This document shows, in pieces, positions 1 to 6,495 of a stretch of 13,381 bases of DNA (positions are counted from its first letter, which is position 1; each line of letters opens with the position of its first letter). Source of the DNA: CAZHUM01 sp046484045 (lineage in GTDB: Archaea > Thermoplasmatota > Thermoplasmata > Halarchaeoplasmatales > Halarchaeoplasmataceae); NCBI GenBank assembly GCA_046484045.1, contig JAWOBZ010000115.1:1-13381 (forward strand). The letters run 5' to 3'. The position numbers and the translations under genes are program-made. Below the pieces are notes generated by a model. It was not told the DNA's origin. It did not search any database and was given only the letters and a program-made list of their open reading frames with translations.

Positions 1-80
1 TCCTTGGGGCAGAATCTTATGCATATCCCACACCCGGTACACTGGTCCCTGTCGATGGAGATTTTGACTTTTTTGGACAT
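1..80 (-). CDS. Ferredoxin-type [4Fe-4S] protein, N-terminal fragment (possible 2-oxoacid:ferredoxin oxidoreductase delta subunit)
   Basis: Reading the minus strand from an ATG at 80 gives 26 codons before the window ends. The peptide starts MSKKVKISIDRDQC and continues with cysteines at residues 14, 17, 20 and 24 followed by Pro-Lys, the classical C-x2-C-x2-C-x3-C-P ligand set for a [4Fe-4S] cluster. A short lysine-rich leader, a beta strand ending in a D-x-D/C turn and then the cluster motif is how small delta subunits of 2-oxoacid:ferredoxin oxidoreductases (KorD/VorD) often begin, but a free ferredoxin or a larger iron-sulfur protein would start the same way. A TATA-like element lies about 34 bp upstream and AGGT sits just before the ATG. 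The cluster motif is secure; the subunit assignment is a guess. If it belongs to a branched-chain oxidoreductase it would fit the leucine-type genes further right. Confidence 0.75.
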   Translation of the reverse strand, partial: MSKKVKISIDRDQCTGCGICIRFCPK

Positions 81-108
81 GATACCTAGTTGGGCGAAAT
101 CAATCAGG

Positions 109-118
109 GATATAAAGG
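109..118 (-). promoter_or_regulatory. TATA box of the ferredoxin-type gene
   Basis: On the minus strand this reads CCTTTATATC, a good archaeal TATA box. Its centre is about 34 bp upstream of the ATG at 80, so transcription would start around 88 and leave a very short leader. It lies between the stop of the CPBP protease gene (155) and the ferredoxin start, so the ferredoxin gene probably has its own promoter. Confidence 0.55.
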
Positions 119-154
119 TTATTGATGTGTAATTCTCCTTATGTTATTCTCCTA

Positions 155-1402
155 TCAATCCATAGGGGGCCACTGTCTCATCTTCTCCCTGCCGCCCAGC
201 TCTTTTTTTGCTTCTTTAGCTTTTGGGTCGACGTCAGTTCCGCATCTGATACATCTCAATTTACCTCTTTCAGTGTAAACCGCCTTGTAATTCCTGCAGT
301 TAGGACAGATGAATCCAGCGTCGATACCAGCCGTGGTCCTCTCTTCGGGCTCCGATCTCTCCGAGCTCTTCCTCTTGACACCCGAGGGCTTCCTTATCAG
401 CCACGTGACCCCGCTTTTAACGTAATGATAGGTGAAGTAGACGCCCAGTACGATCCAGATGAACACTACTATGATCACTCCGTTCAGCATGTACCCCGGC
501 AGTCGATAATATATAGCGGTGTAATCCCAAACGAAGTGCAGTATTATACATGAATATAAACCGTCCTTCACGTACAGATAACCGAAAACTAAGCCGGCCA
601 CGAACGTGGGCAGTAGTTTGTACAGATCCCATGAACCTAGATGTGCGGTGGCAAAGATCACCGATGAGAGTAAAATGAACCAGATAACGTTTCTATCTCT
701 CAATCCAAATCCACCCAGGATATATTTTTTCCAATCGGTTTTACCCTTCACATAGGTCAATAACAACATGGGTATCCCTATGAACGGGATCCTCACGACT
801 ATCTCCTCCCATGCGGCGGCCCTTGTGAGTCCGTATATCAAAACCCATAGTTTCTCTTCTTCCAGTCCAGGGGTCCTAGGTGTCACACCGCCGATGTCCA
901 CCAAAATGGTGTAGAGGAAGTGGACGAACATGAGTGCACAGATGAGAAAAGCCAGCCGGGCTATAGGTGATTCAAATATACTGTTACCTCCCTTTTCGCC
1001 GGTATTGAATGACTCGAAGAAGCCGATTATGCTGTCTCGGCTGTAGTAAAAGAGTCCAACGATTGACAAGATAATACAGAGAACGAGGAAGATGTAATAA
1101 ACGGCGAAGGCTGCACCTCCGGCTTTGAACAGCGGAACGACCAAGAACAGAACTGCATAGATCAAGGTTGAATTGTTGAAAGTGTGGGGAAATACGATAT
1201 TGATCGACCAGCCGAGTAAAACGATGTTAGCGAACAGATAGATCAGGAATGTGATTATAGCTACTATGGAAAAAACCTTTTTTATCTTATCAAGAACTTC
1301 CTTCAAATCATCGCCGGGGTCGTTCCATCCGGCGGCGATCTCATATCCACAGTACGGACACGTGTCTTCTCCTGTTTCGCTACCGCATCGTGGACATCTC
1401 AT
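155..1402 (-). CDS. CPBP-family intramembrane metalloprotease (CAAX protease/Abi type) with zinc ribbons at both ends
   Basis: This 415-residue membrane protein carries the CPBP/Abi (Rce1-like) motifs: EEIVVR (EExxxR) at residues 199-204, FATAH ending in His254, and HFVWD with His289 and Asp293. These are the metal and catalytic positions of the glutamate-type intramembrane proteases. Roughly eight or nine hydrophobic segments span residues 44-330. The soluble ends are unusual: an N-terminal zinc ribbon with Cys at 3, 6, 15 and 18, and a C-terminal one with Cys at 366, 369, 384 and 387 after a basic, serine-rich linker. Substrates cannot be inferred; relatives process prenylated or signalling proteins or act in bacteriocin self-immunity. 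The start is taken as the ATG at 1402 because a TATA-like box lies 27 bp upstream, which suggests a leaderless transcript; a TTG three codons earlier (1411) is the alternative. It stands as a single gene between two unrelated same-strand neighbours. Confidence 0.85.
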   Translation of the reverse strand: MRCPRCGSETGEDTCPYCGYEIAAGWNDPGDDLKEVLDKIKKVFSIVAIITFLIYLFANIVLLGWSINIVFPHTFNNSTLIYAVLFLVVPLFKAGGAAFAVYYIFLVLCIILSIVGLFYYSRDSIIGFFESFNTGEKGGNSIFESPIARLAFLICALMFVHFLYTILVDIGGVTPRTPGLEEEKLWVLIYGLTRAAAWEEIVVRIPFIGIPMLLLTYVKGKTDWKKYILGGFGLRDRNVIWFILLSSVIFATAHLGSWDLYKLLPTFVAGLVFGYLYVKDGLYSCIILHFVWDYTAIYYRLPGYMLNGVIIVVFIWIVLGVYFTYHYVKSGVTWLIRKPSGVKRKSSERSEPEERTTAGIDAGFICPNCRNYKAVYTERGKLRCIRCGTDVDPKAKEAKKELGGREKMRQWPPMD

Positions 1403-1424
1403 AGCTTCCAATCCTACCCGTTGA

Positions 1425-1433
1425 TTATAATAA
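1425..1433 (-). promoter_or_regulatory. TATA box of the CPBP protease gene
   Basis: The minus strand reads TTATTATAA, centred 27 bp upstream of the ATG at 1402. That spacing puts the predicted transcription start at or next to the ATG, which argues for leaderless initiation there and against the TTG at 1411. Confidence 0.5.
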
Positions 1434-1455
1434 TTTCCCTAGTGATCCTTTTAGA

Positions 1456-3852
1456 TCAGCCCTCTGGATTTTCTAACTTTTCCAGCACCTTTCTGGTATC
1501 TTCTATATCCTTCTCAGAATCTAATTTTTCGAAAATATCTAGAGCCTCCTTCAATATCTTGACGGCCTCTTTATGTTTCTCCAAGTCTTTATAAACCAAC
1601 CCTAATTCGTACTTGCTCCTCGCCGTGTTGTAGGGTATATCTAGATCACTCAAAATCTCCAGGGCCTTTCTTAAATATTTGATGGCCTCTTTGTACTTTC
1701 CATCGATCCTGTATATCATACCCTTGATCCTGTAATCCGCGGCCAGACCTACAAGGTTTCTGACCTTTTTAAGATAATGCTCCCCTTTATCTGCGTATTG
1801 GATGGCTTCATCCAGCTTTCCGATCTCTCCCAGAGCCTGTGCCTTGTTCAAATACCCGTACCCCATTATCATATTGTTGTTTACCTTCTCTCCGGATTCT
1901 ATGGTCCTATCGAAGTACTCTATTGCCTTTTCATGTTCCCCCATCCTCATATATTGATCACCCATATTGTTGTAAGCCCTGCCCAGTTCACTGTAAGCTT
2001 TCTCACTCTTGAGGGGTGGTAAACATCTTTTATAGTACTGGATCGCCAATGGTCCCTCGCCTCTCTGAATGCAGATATTTCCCATCTCCAAGTACGTCGT
2101 TGCGAGTACTTTTTTATTTCCCACTTTCTTAGCGTTATCTACAGCCTTCTCGTACAGTTCCATAGCTCTATCAAAATCACCTTCACGCCATACCACGTGC
2201 CCCAATCCGCTTGAAGCCTTAGATATGCCTTCGACATCGTCCAGCCCATTGTACATCTCTATCGCTTTGTTGTAGTTGTCCTTGGCTTTCTCGAATTCCT
2301 GTATCTCCTTGTAAACATCAGCCATATTTCTCAAGGAGTCCGCTTCCATTTTTTTATCTCCCTTCTCCAAGCTGATCTGATTTAGCTGTTCTAAGATCTC
2401 CAAGGATTTGTCCCAGTTGTTTATCTCGTAGTAAATGTATGCCAGTCTATCGAGGAGATCCTTTTTCTTCTCATCCTCCTCCTCGATCTCATCTGTTTTC
2501 TCAAGGGACGACAGTGCTCTTTCAAATAATCCTGCGGAGACTTCCATCGCGAAATTATTGATAGCCTTTTCAGCGGCTTTGATGGAATAATCGAATGCCT
2601 TAGTAAAATCCTTTCCCTCGTAAAAGTGTCTGCTGAGTGAAGAATAATGATCCTGGATGTCATCTCTATAATAATCCTCCATGGTCTCTCCGATCTGCTG
2701 GTGAAGGACTCTTTTTCTACTCTTGCCCATGTTCTTGTATATTATCATACGAGTTTGGAGATGATTGAATCTGTACATCTCTTTGTCCGCATCTGTCACT
2801 TCATGTATTATACCATGTTTCTCCAGCTCTTCTATGAGGTCAAGAAGTTGGACAACATCCATGCGTACTATGGATTCCAGTATCTCGAAATCGAATTCAG
2901 TTCCGATTACGGCTGCGTACTGCAGCAACCTCTTCTCGGTATTTTTCAAACGTTCTATCCTTCTCTGGGTGATGTCCTCGATGGTTTTCGGTATCCTCAA
3001 CCCGGTGAGATCTTCTTCTGGATTCCAATCGAATGAATATGGATCTATCATACCCTCGGATATCAGTGAATTTATGATCTCTATAACGTAGTATGGATTA
3101 CCTTCGGATTCATGGTATACCATATTAAAGAAGTTCTCCGGCAGTTCATCGGCATTCAATTTGTTGGATATCAACTCTGAGATGGCGTCTCTATCGAATC
3201 TATCCAGCTTGACTTTGTTGATTATATCCTCCGTCGAACCCCTTTCGAGAAAACCCTCGAATGGAAATTTTTTATCAGTGTCACTGATCAATTCTTCTGG
3301 TCTGTATGCACCGATTATCAAAACACGTTTGTCATATATTTCTCTTATAAGGTAATGGAGTAGCTGAACGGAAGAATCGTCCATCCACTGTAGGTCGTCA
3401 AGGAACAACATCAGAGGGTTATTGGATGAAATAGCCTTGACTGCTCTTCTGAACTTATCGAAAAACATCTCTCTTTTGTCCATTATAGATATGGATATGT
3501 TCTCTTCCTCTTCTTCGACCACCCCGGCCATACCCATGGGCATACCGTATTCCGTTTCCTCCTTTTTCTCAGCGATATCCTCTATATAACCCTCGAAGGC
3601 ATCTAGAAAAGGTAGATACGTGGTCGTACCTTCGTGGTAAAGGCATCTCCCTCTGAGGAAAACAAACCCGTCTTTTTGACACAGTTTTCCAAAGTGATAG
3701 GCTAACCTAGTCTTGCCTACTCCTGCTTCTCCTTCTAGAAGGACGAACTTACCGCGTCTCTCTTCAACTTCTTCTTTGAAGTAGTTTAATTCCTTCAGCT
3801 CCTTTTCCCTATCGATGAATTTCTGTTTACCGTCTTCTGCAGCGCTTATCAT
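1456..3852 (-). CDS. AAA_16/STAND-type ATPase with C-terminal TPR array
   Basis: This 798-residue soluble protein has a P-loop ATPase module followed by a helical repeat domain. The Walker A motif GEAGVGKT is at residues 41-48 and the Walker B LMLFLDDLQW at 147-156. GNPYY at 251-255 is typical of the AAA_16/MalT-like STAND ATPases. A linker and helical region follow (about 285-400). From about residue 410 to 790 there are roughly eight or nine TPR-like units with the spaced G-x2-Y and A-x-E-x2-Y/A-I signature, for example near 507-537, 545-578, 625-657, 705-737 and 745-777. No C-terminal DNA-binding helix-turn-helix is visible, so it is unlikely to be a MalT/LuxR regulator; a signal-sensing or scaffolding STAND switch is the safer reading. 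An acidic, Met/Gly-rich insert (about 95-125) separates the two Walker motifs. The ATG at 3852 is supported by GAGGAT eight bases upstream and a TATA box about 32 bp upstream. Its ligand is unknown. Confidence 0.85.
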   Translation of the reverse strand: MISAAEDGKQKFIDREKELKELNYFKEEVEERRGKFVLLEGEAGVGKTRLAYHFGKLCQKDGFVFLRGRCLYHEGTTTYLPFLDAFEGYIEDIAEKKEETEYGMPMGMAGVVEEEEENISISIMDKREMFFDKFRRAVKAISSNNPLMLFLDDLQWMDDSSVQLLHYLIREIYDKRVLIIGAYRPEELISDTDKKFPFEGFLERGSTEDIINKVKLDRFDRDAISELISNKLNADELPENFFNMVYHESEGNPYYVIEIINSLISEGMIDPYSFDWNPEEDLTGLRIPKTIEDITQRRIERLKNTEKRLLQYAAVIGTEFDFEILESIVRMDVVQLLDLIEELEKHGIIHEVTDADKEMYRFNHLQTRMIIYKNMGKSRKRVLHQQIGETMEDYYRDDIQDHYSSLSRHFYEGKDFTKAFDYSIKAAEKAINNFAMEVSAGLFERALSSLEKTDEIEEEDEKKKDLLDRLAYIYYEINNWDKSLEILEQLNQISLEKGDKKMEADSLRNMADVYKEIQEFEKAKDNYNKAIEMYNGLDDVEGISKASSGLGHVVWREGDFDRAMELYEKAVDNAKKVGNKKVLATTYLEMGNICIQRGEGPLAIQYYKRCLPPLKSEKAYSELGRAYNNMGDQYMRMGEHEKAIEYFDRTIESGEKVNNNMIMGYGYLNKAQALGEIGKLDEAIQYADKGEHYLKKVRNLVGLAADYRIKGMIYRIDGKYKEAIKYLRKALEILSDLDIPYNTARSKYELGLVYKDLEKHKEAVKILKEALDIFEKLDSEKDIEDTRKVLEKLENPEG

Positions 3853-3879
3853 GGTTGATTATCCTCTTAACGCACTTTG

Positions 3880-3889
3880 TATATAAAAA
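3880..3889 (-). promoter_or_regulatory. TATA box of the STAND-TPR ATPase gene
   Basis: The minus strand reads TTTTTATATA, centred about 32 bp upstream of the ATG at 3852. A Shine-Dalgarno-like GAGGAT follows at 3861-3866 with an 8-base spacer. It lies just downstream of the terminator-like hairpins that end the acyl-CoA synthetase gene, so the two genes appear to be separate transcription units. Confidence 0.6.
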
Positions 3890-3904
3890 TTTATGTTGCT
3901 ATAT

Positions 3905-3938
3905 GAAAAAAGAGAGAAGTGATACCAAGGTCACTTCT
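3905..3938 (-). terminator. Terminator-like hairpin plus U-tract after the acyl-CoA synthetase gene
   Basis: On the minus strand a perfect 8-bp stem pairs AGAAGTGA (3938-3931) with TCACTTCT (3922-3915) around an 8-base loop, followed by CTC and six consecutive T (3910-3905). The stop codon TGA of the synthetase gene is inside the left arm. Hairpin plus U-run looks like an intrinsic terminator. Archaea usually need only the oligo-U, so the hairpin is a notable extra. It overlaps a second, competing hairpin (3924-3954). Confidence 0.6.
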
Positions 3939-3954
3939 TTTGCTTGACCTTGGT
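3924..3954 (-). repeat. Perfect 10-bp inverted repeat overlapping the synthetase stop codon
   Basis: ACCAAGGTCA (3924-3933) is the exact reverse complement of TGACCTTGGT (3945-3954), with an 11-base loop. On the minus-strand transcript the left arm encodes the Thr-Lys-Val-Lys near the C-terminus and the right arm begins with the TGA stop. Because it shares 3931-3933 with the terminator stem next to it, the two hairpins cannot both form fully. This hairpin would form first during transcription. Confidence 0.6.
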
Positions 3955-5571
3955 GGGCAAGATCTTTTCGAGCTCTCCCTTTTCGACCTTCTCTTCCAGG
4001 GTATCTCTCAGTTTGAATTTTTGTATCTTTCCTCTGCCCGAAACGGGCAGTTCTGTACCTACTGAGACGTACCTGGGCACCTTAGCACTGGCGACCTTCC
4101 CGTATAGGTAATCAACAACATCAACGGGTTTTAAATCAGACCCCTCAACAGGTACGACCGCTGCTGCCACCACTTCACCCAGGTCTTTATCGGGTATACC
4201 TACCACGCCGACCTCCTGTATATCGGGATGCTCTATAAGGTACTCCTCTATCTCCCTGGGATAAACGTTGAGTCCGCCGACTATCACCATGTCTTTTTTC
4301 CTGCCGACTATCTTGACGTACCCCCTCTCGTCCATCTCCGCTAGGTCACCGGTATGAAGCCATCCGTTCTCTATGGTCTCTTCCGTAGCTTCAGGTTTGT
4401 TGTAATAACCTACCATGACGTTGTACCCCTTGACGAGAAGCTCTCCGGTCTCACCCGGCTCTACTTCGTCACCTGCATCATCAACCACCTTGATCTCCTG
4501 GTCGGGCATCACTCTGCCCACGGTCTCGACCCTGTCCTGAACGGAGTCGTCGAACCTTGTCATAGTGACACCGGGGGATGCTTCCGTTAACCCATAAGTT
4601 ATCGAAACGTTGCAGCCCATGTCGTTGATCACGGATTTCATCGTGTCAACGGGACAGCTTGAACCCGCCATGATCCCCGTTCTAAGAGAGCTGGTGTCGT
4701 AGTCTTTTTCTTTCAACACCTCGAGCTCCCTGATGAACATGGTGGGCACACCGTGGAGCATGGAGGCCTTCTCCTTCTCTACGAGCTCCATCGCCTTGTA
4801 TGGATCGAATTCTATCAGGGGGAGCATCGTCCCGCCGAAAACCGCTATCAAAGTGATGCTCATCACGTTCCCGAAGCAGTGGCTGAAGGGAACCGGGATG
4901 ACCAATTTATCTTCATCGGAAGCGTGCAGTATCTCACCTTGGTCGTGGGCGTTCTTGATTATCTGGTGGTGCGTCAGCATGACCCCCTTCGGTTTACCCG
5001 TGGTTCCCGAGGTGTATAGTAAGAAAGTAACATCGTCGGGTTCCGTCTCCCTTTCTATCTTTACATAATCTTCATCATCTCTCCAACCCTCACCTTCTTT
5101 CAATGCATTTTGGTATTTTACAGTGGGTATCTTATCGCTCTCACCTTCGAGTAGTATGATAGTATCTAGTTTGTCCAGCGAAGGATAGACTTCTTCCAAT
5201 ATATCTAAGAAGTTATACTTGCCGTGTTGAGCAGTGGTGATCACAGCCCTGGCATCTGAATCATCGAGCATGTATTGGATCTCACCGCTCTTGTACCAAG
5301 GATCTGTTGGGATAACCGAAGCATCGATCTTCGGTATCGCGAACCATGCGACCACCCACTCTGGCAGGTTCGGCAGCCAAATAGCTACTTTGTCTTCTTT
5401 ACCGAGTCCTCTCTTCTTCAAGAAATGAGCCAGTTTTTCGGCTTCCTCGTTGAGTTCATCGTATGTTATCCTTCTATCTTCGAAGATTATCGCTTCTTTG
5501 TTTGGATATTCTTCCGCTCTGTCCTCTAAAAGTTCTCCGATGGTTGTTTTCTTCATTTTTAGATACCCCAT
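3931..5571 (-). CDS. AMP-forming acyl-CoA synthetase (FadD/long-chain or branched-chain acyl-CoA ligase type)
   Basis: A full-length 546-residue adenylate-forming enzyme that would activate a carboxylic acid with ATP to an acyl-adenylate and transfer it to CoA. Visible core motifs are the P-loop YTSGTTGKPKG (186-196), YGLTEASPG (326-334), GWLHTGDL (403-410), the hinge region GRKKDMVIVGGLNVYPRE (423-440) and the adenylation lysine Lys515 within SGRGKIQKFK. No transmembrane segment is seen, so it should be cytosolic. Substrate length cannot be read from sequence; its place next to the biotin ligase and the methylcrotonyl-CoA carboxylase genes makes branched short- or medium-chain acids worth considering. 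The frame extends to a TTG at 5601, but that codon lies inside the TATA box, so I start at the ATG at 5571; the ATG at 5556 (MKKTTIGELL) is also possible and matches the usual family N-terminus. It has its own promoter just downstream of the biotin ligase gene. Confidence 0.88.
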   Translation of the reverse strand: MGYLKMKKTTIGELLEDRAEEYPNKEAIIFEDRRITYDELNEEAEKLAHFLKKRGLGKEDKVAIWLPNLPEWVVAWFAIPKIDASVIPTDPWYKSGEIQYMLDDSDARAVITTAQHGKYNFLDILEEVYPSLDKLDTIILLEGESDKIPTVKYQNALKEGEGWRDDEDYVKIERETEPDDVTFLLYTSGTTGKPKGVMLTHHQIIKNAHDQGEILHASDEDKLVIPVPFSHCFGNVMSITLIAVFGGTMLPLIEFDPYKAMELVEKEKASMLHGVPTMFIRELEVLKEKDYDTSSLRTGIMAGSSCPVDTMKSVINDMGCNVSITYGLTEASPGVTMTRFDDSVQDRVETVGRVMPDQEIKVVDDAGDEVEPGETGELLVKGYNVMVGYYNKPEATEETIENGWLHTGDLAEMDERGYVKIVGRKKDMVIVGGLNVYPREIEEYLIEHPDIQEVGVVGIPDKDLGEVVAAAVVPVEGSDLKPVDVVDYLYGKVASAKVPRYVSVGTELPVSGRGKIQKFKLRDTLEEKVEKGELEKILPTKVKQKK

Positions 5572-5600
5572 TATCTCTTTTGGCGCACCTATTTGGGGCA

Positions 5601-5610
5601 AAAATATAAA
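5601..5610 (-). promoter_or_regulatory. TATA box of the acyl-CoA synthetase gene
   Basis: The minus strand reads TTTATATTTT, preceded by a C. It is centred about 34 bp upstream of the ATG at 5571 and 49 bp upstream of the ATG at 5556. It decides the start choice, because the upstream TTG at 5601 would sit inside the promoter. Confidence 0.6.
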
Positions 5611-5634
5611 GTTTATGGGCAGAGTGAATAAAGT

Positions 5635-6357
5635 CTATCGGCTGCCTCTTTCTTCGATATATTCTATCTCATCAGCTGCTATGGTTTCAATCTCTCCGTT
5701 CACATTTATAACCAATCTACCCGTCCGGTCGATCCCCTTAACAAAACATACCTTTTCTTCTCCTCTAACGGACACCTTCATCCACCTCCACAAGACAACA
5801 GAATATAGAATCCATCTGATCAATATATCCCTATCTGTCATTCCTCCCACGTAGTATTCATTAAATATTTTAAGTATATCATTAAAGAGAGCTTCCATAT
5901 CCACTTTTCTTCCTAGATGTTTTTTCAACGAAGTTGCCTTTTCCAGCTCACCAGGTAACTCATTGTTCACATTGAGACCTACACCCAATACGGCCGTCGT
6001 TATCTTCCCATCGGACGCTTCGAATTCAGAAAGGATGCCACACACTTTTTTACCGTCAATCAAGATATCGTTGGGCCATTTGATACCGGGATTTACCCCC
6101 AGCGATCCCAATGCTTGGGCAACGGCGACGGAAGAAAGCATCGTTAGTGAGAAACCTTCGTTAGCTGCTATTTCGGGGTACAATATTATGGAGAACCAAA
6201 GACCGCCTTCGTCCGAGTGCCATATCCGGTCCCTCCTCCCTCTACCATGTGTTTGGACGTCAGCTCTGACCACGGTGCATTCTTCAACCCCCTCGTTGGC
6301 CAATTTCATTGCGTATGAGTTGGTCGATGCCAGCTCTTCGAGATGTAAAACATTCAT
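5635..6357 (-). CDS. birA: Biotin protein ligase (biotin--[acetyl-CoA-carboxylase] ligase), monofunctional
   Basis: This enzyme makes biotinyl-5'-AMP and attaches biotin to the lysine of a carrier protein. Of 240 residues, the catalytic core shows STNSYA (11-16), the biotinyl-AMP loop GRGRRDR (38-44), the KWPND motif with catalytic Lys93 (93-97) and CGIL (106-109). A C-terminal SH3-like BPL_C domain spans roughly 193-232. There is no N-terminal helix-turn-helix, so unlike E. coli BirA it should not itself bind DNA. The obvious substrate is the carrier protein encoded by the divergent operon (8781-9284), whose EAMKM motif is intact. The frame runs open to 6483, but that extension crosses a 21-bp tandem repeat and the promoter region, so I take the ATG at 6357 (MNVLHLEELASTNSY); the ATG at 6363 is an equal alternative. 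The start site is uncertain but the family is clear. Confidence 0.9.
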   Translation of the reverse strand: MNVLHLEELASTNSYAMKLANEGVEECTVVRADVQTHGRGRRDRIWHSDEGGLWFSIILYPEIAANEGFSLTMLSSVAVAQALGSLGVNPGIKWPNDILIDGKKVCGILSEFEASDGKITTAVLGVGLNVNNELPGELEKATSLKKHLGRKVDMEALFNDILKIFNEYYVGGMTDRDILIRWILYSVVLWRWMKVSVRGEEKVCFVKGIDRTGRLVINVNGEIETIAADEIEYIEERGSR

Positions 6358-6394
6358 GTACATACATCGCAGTTCATCAGATGTAATAAGACTT

Positions 6395-6436
6395 TTGTAT
6401 ATTTGGATATGTAACTTGTATATTTGGATATGTAAC
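6395..6436. repeat. Perfect 21-bp tandem duplication with internal dyad, upstream of birA
   Basis: Two adjacent identical 21-bp units, 6395-6415 and 6416-6436. Each contains an imperfect palindrome, TTGTATAT and ATATGTAA separated by TTGG, with 6 of 8 symmetric positions. Each also contains a TATA-like core on the minus strand (AAATATAC). The units lie between the divergent starts of birA (6357) and the hydratase-carboxylase operon (6496). They look like a doubled operator or promoter element; no regulator gene is present in the window. Confidence 0.75.
6397..6405 (-). promoter_or_regulatory. Candidate TATA box of birA
   Basis: The minus strand has AAATATACA here, about 38-44 bp upstream of the two candidate ATGs (6363, 6357). 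It is the copy of the repeated element nearer to birA. A second weaker candidate, CTTATTACA at 6382-6390, would give the ATG at 6357 a nearly leaderless transcript. Which one is used cannot be settled by eye. Confidence 0.4.
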
Positions 6437-6458
6437 GCCATCCGATCCGTAGAAAAAC

Positions 6459-6468
6459 TTATGTATTT
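6459..6468 (+). promoter_or_regulatory. TATA box of the hydratase-carboxylase operon
   Basis: TTATGTATTT centred about 32 bp upstream of the ATG at 6496 on the plus strand. It lies about 22 bp from the 21-bp tandem repeat, so a protein bound to the repeat could affect both divergent promoters. Confidence 0.5.
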
Positions 6469-6495
6469 TTCGTCCCTCAACATCGATGGTATTCT

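Noticed and set aside
122..553. Open frame of 143 codons on the plus strand opposite the CPBP gene
   Set aside because: Antisense to the C-terminal coding region of the protease, with no domain and no promoter. Its compositional look is that of a reverse-strand shadow.
5572..5601. TTG start of the acyl-CoA synthetase at 5601
   Set aside because: The codon lies inside the TATA box and adds residues not expected at the family N-terminus.
6395..6436. Possible CRISPR or mobile-element end
   Set aside because: Only two directly abutting copies without spacers, no cas genes, no transposase; a regulatory or chance tandem duplication is simpler.
6358..6483. N-terminal extension of birA up to an ATG at 6483
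   Set aside because: The extension translates the 21-bp tandem repeat as a duplicated heptapeptide, crosses both divergent promoters, and precedes the normal family start. It stays open only because the repeat length is a multiple of three.
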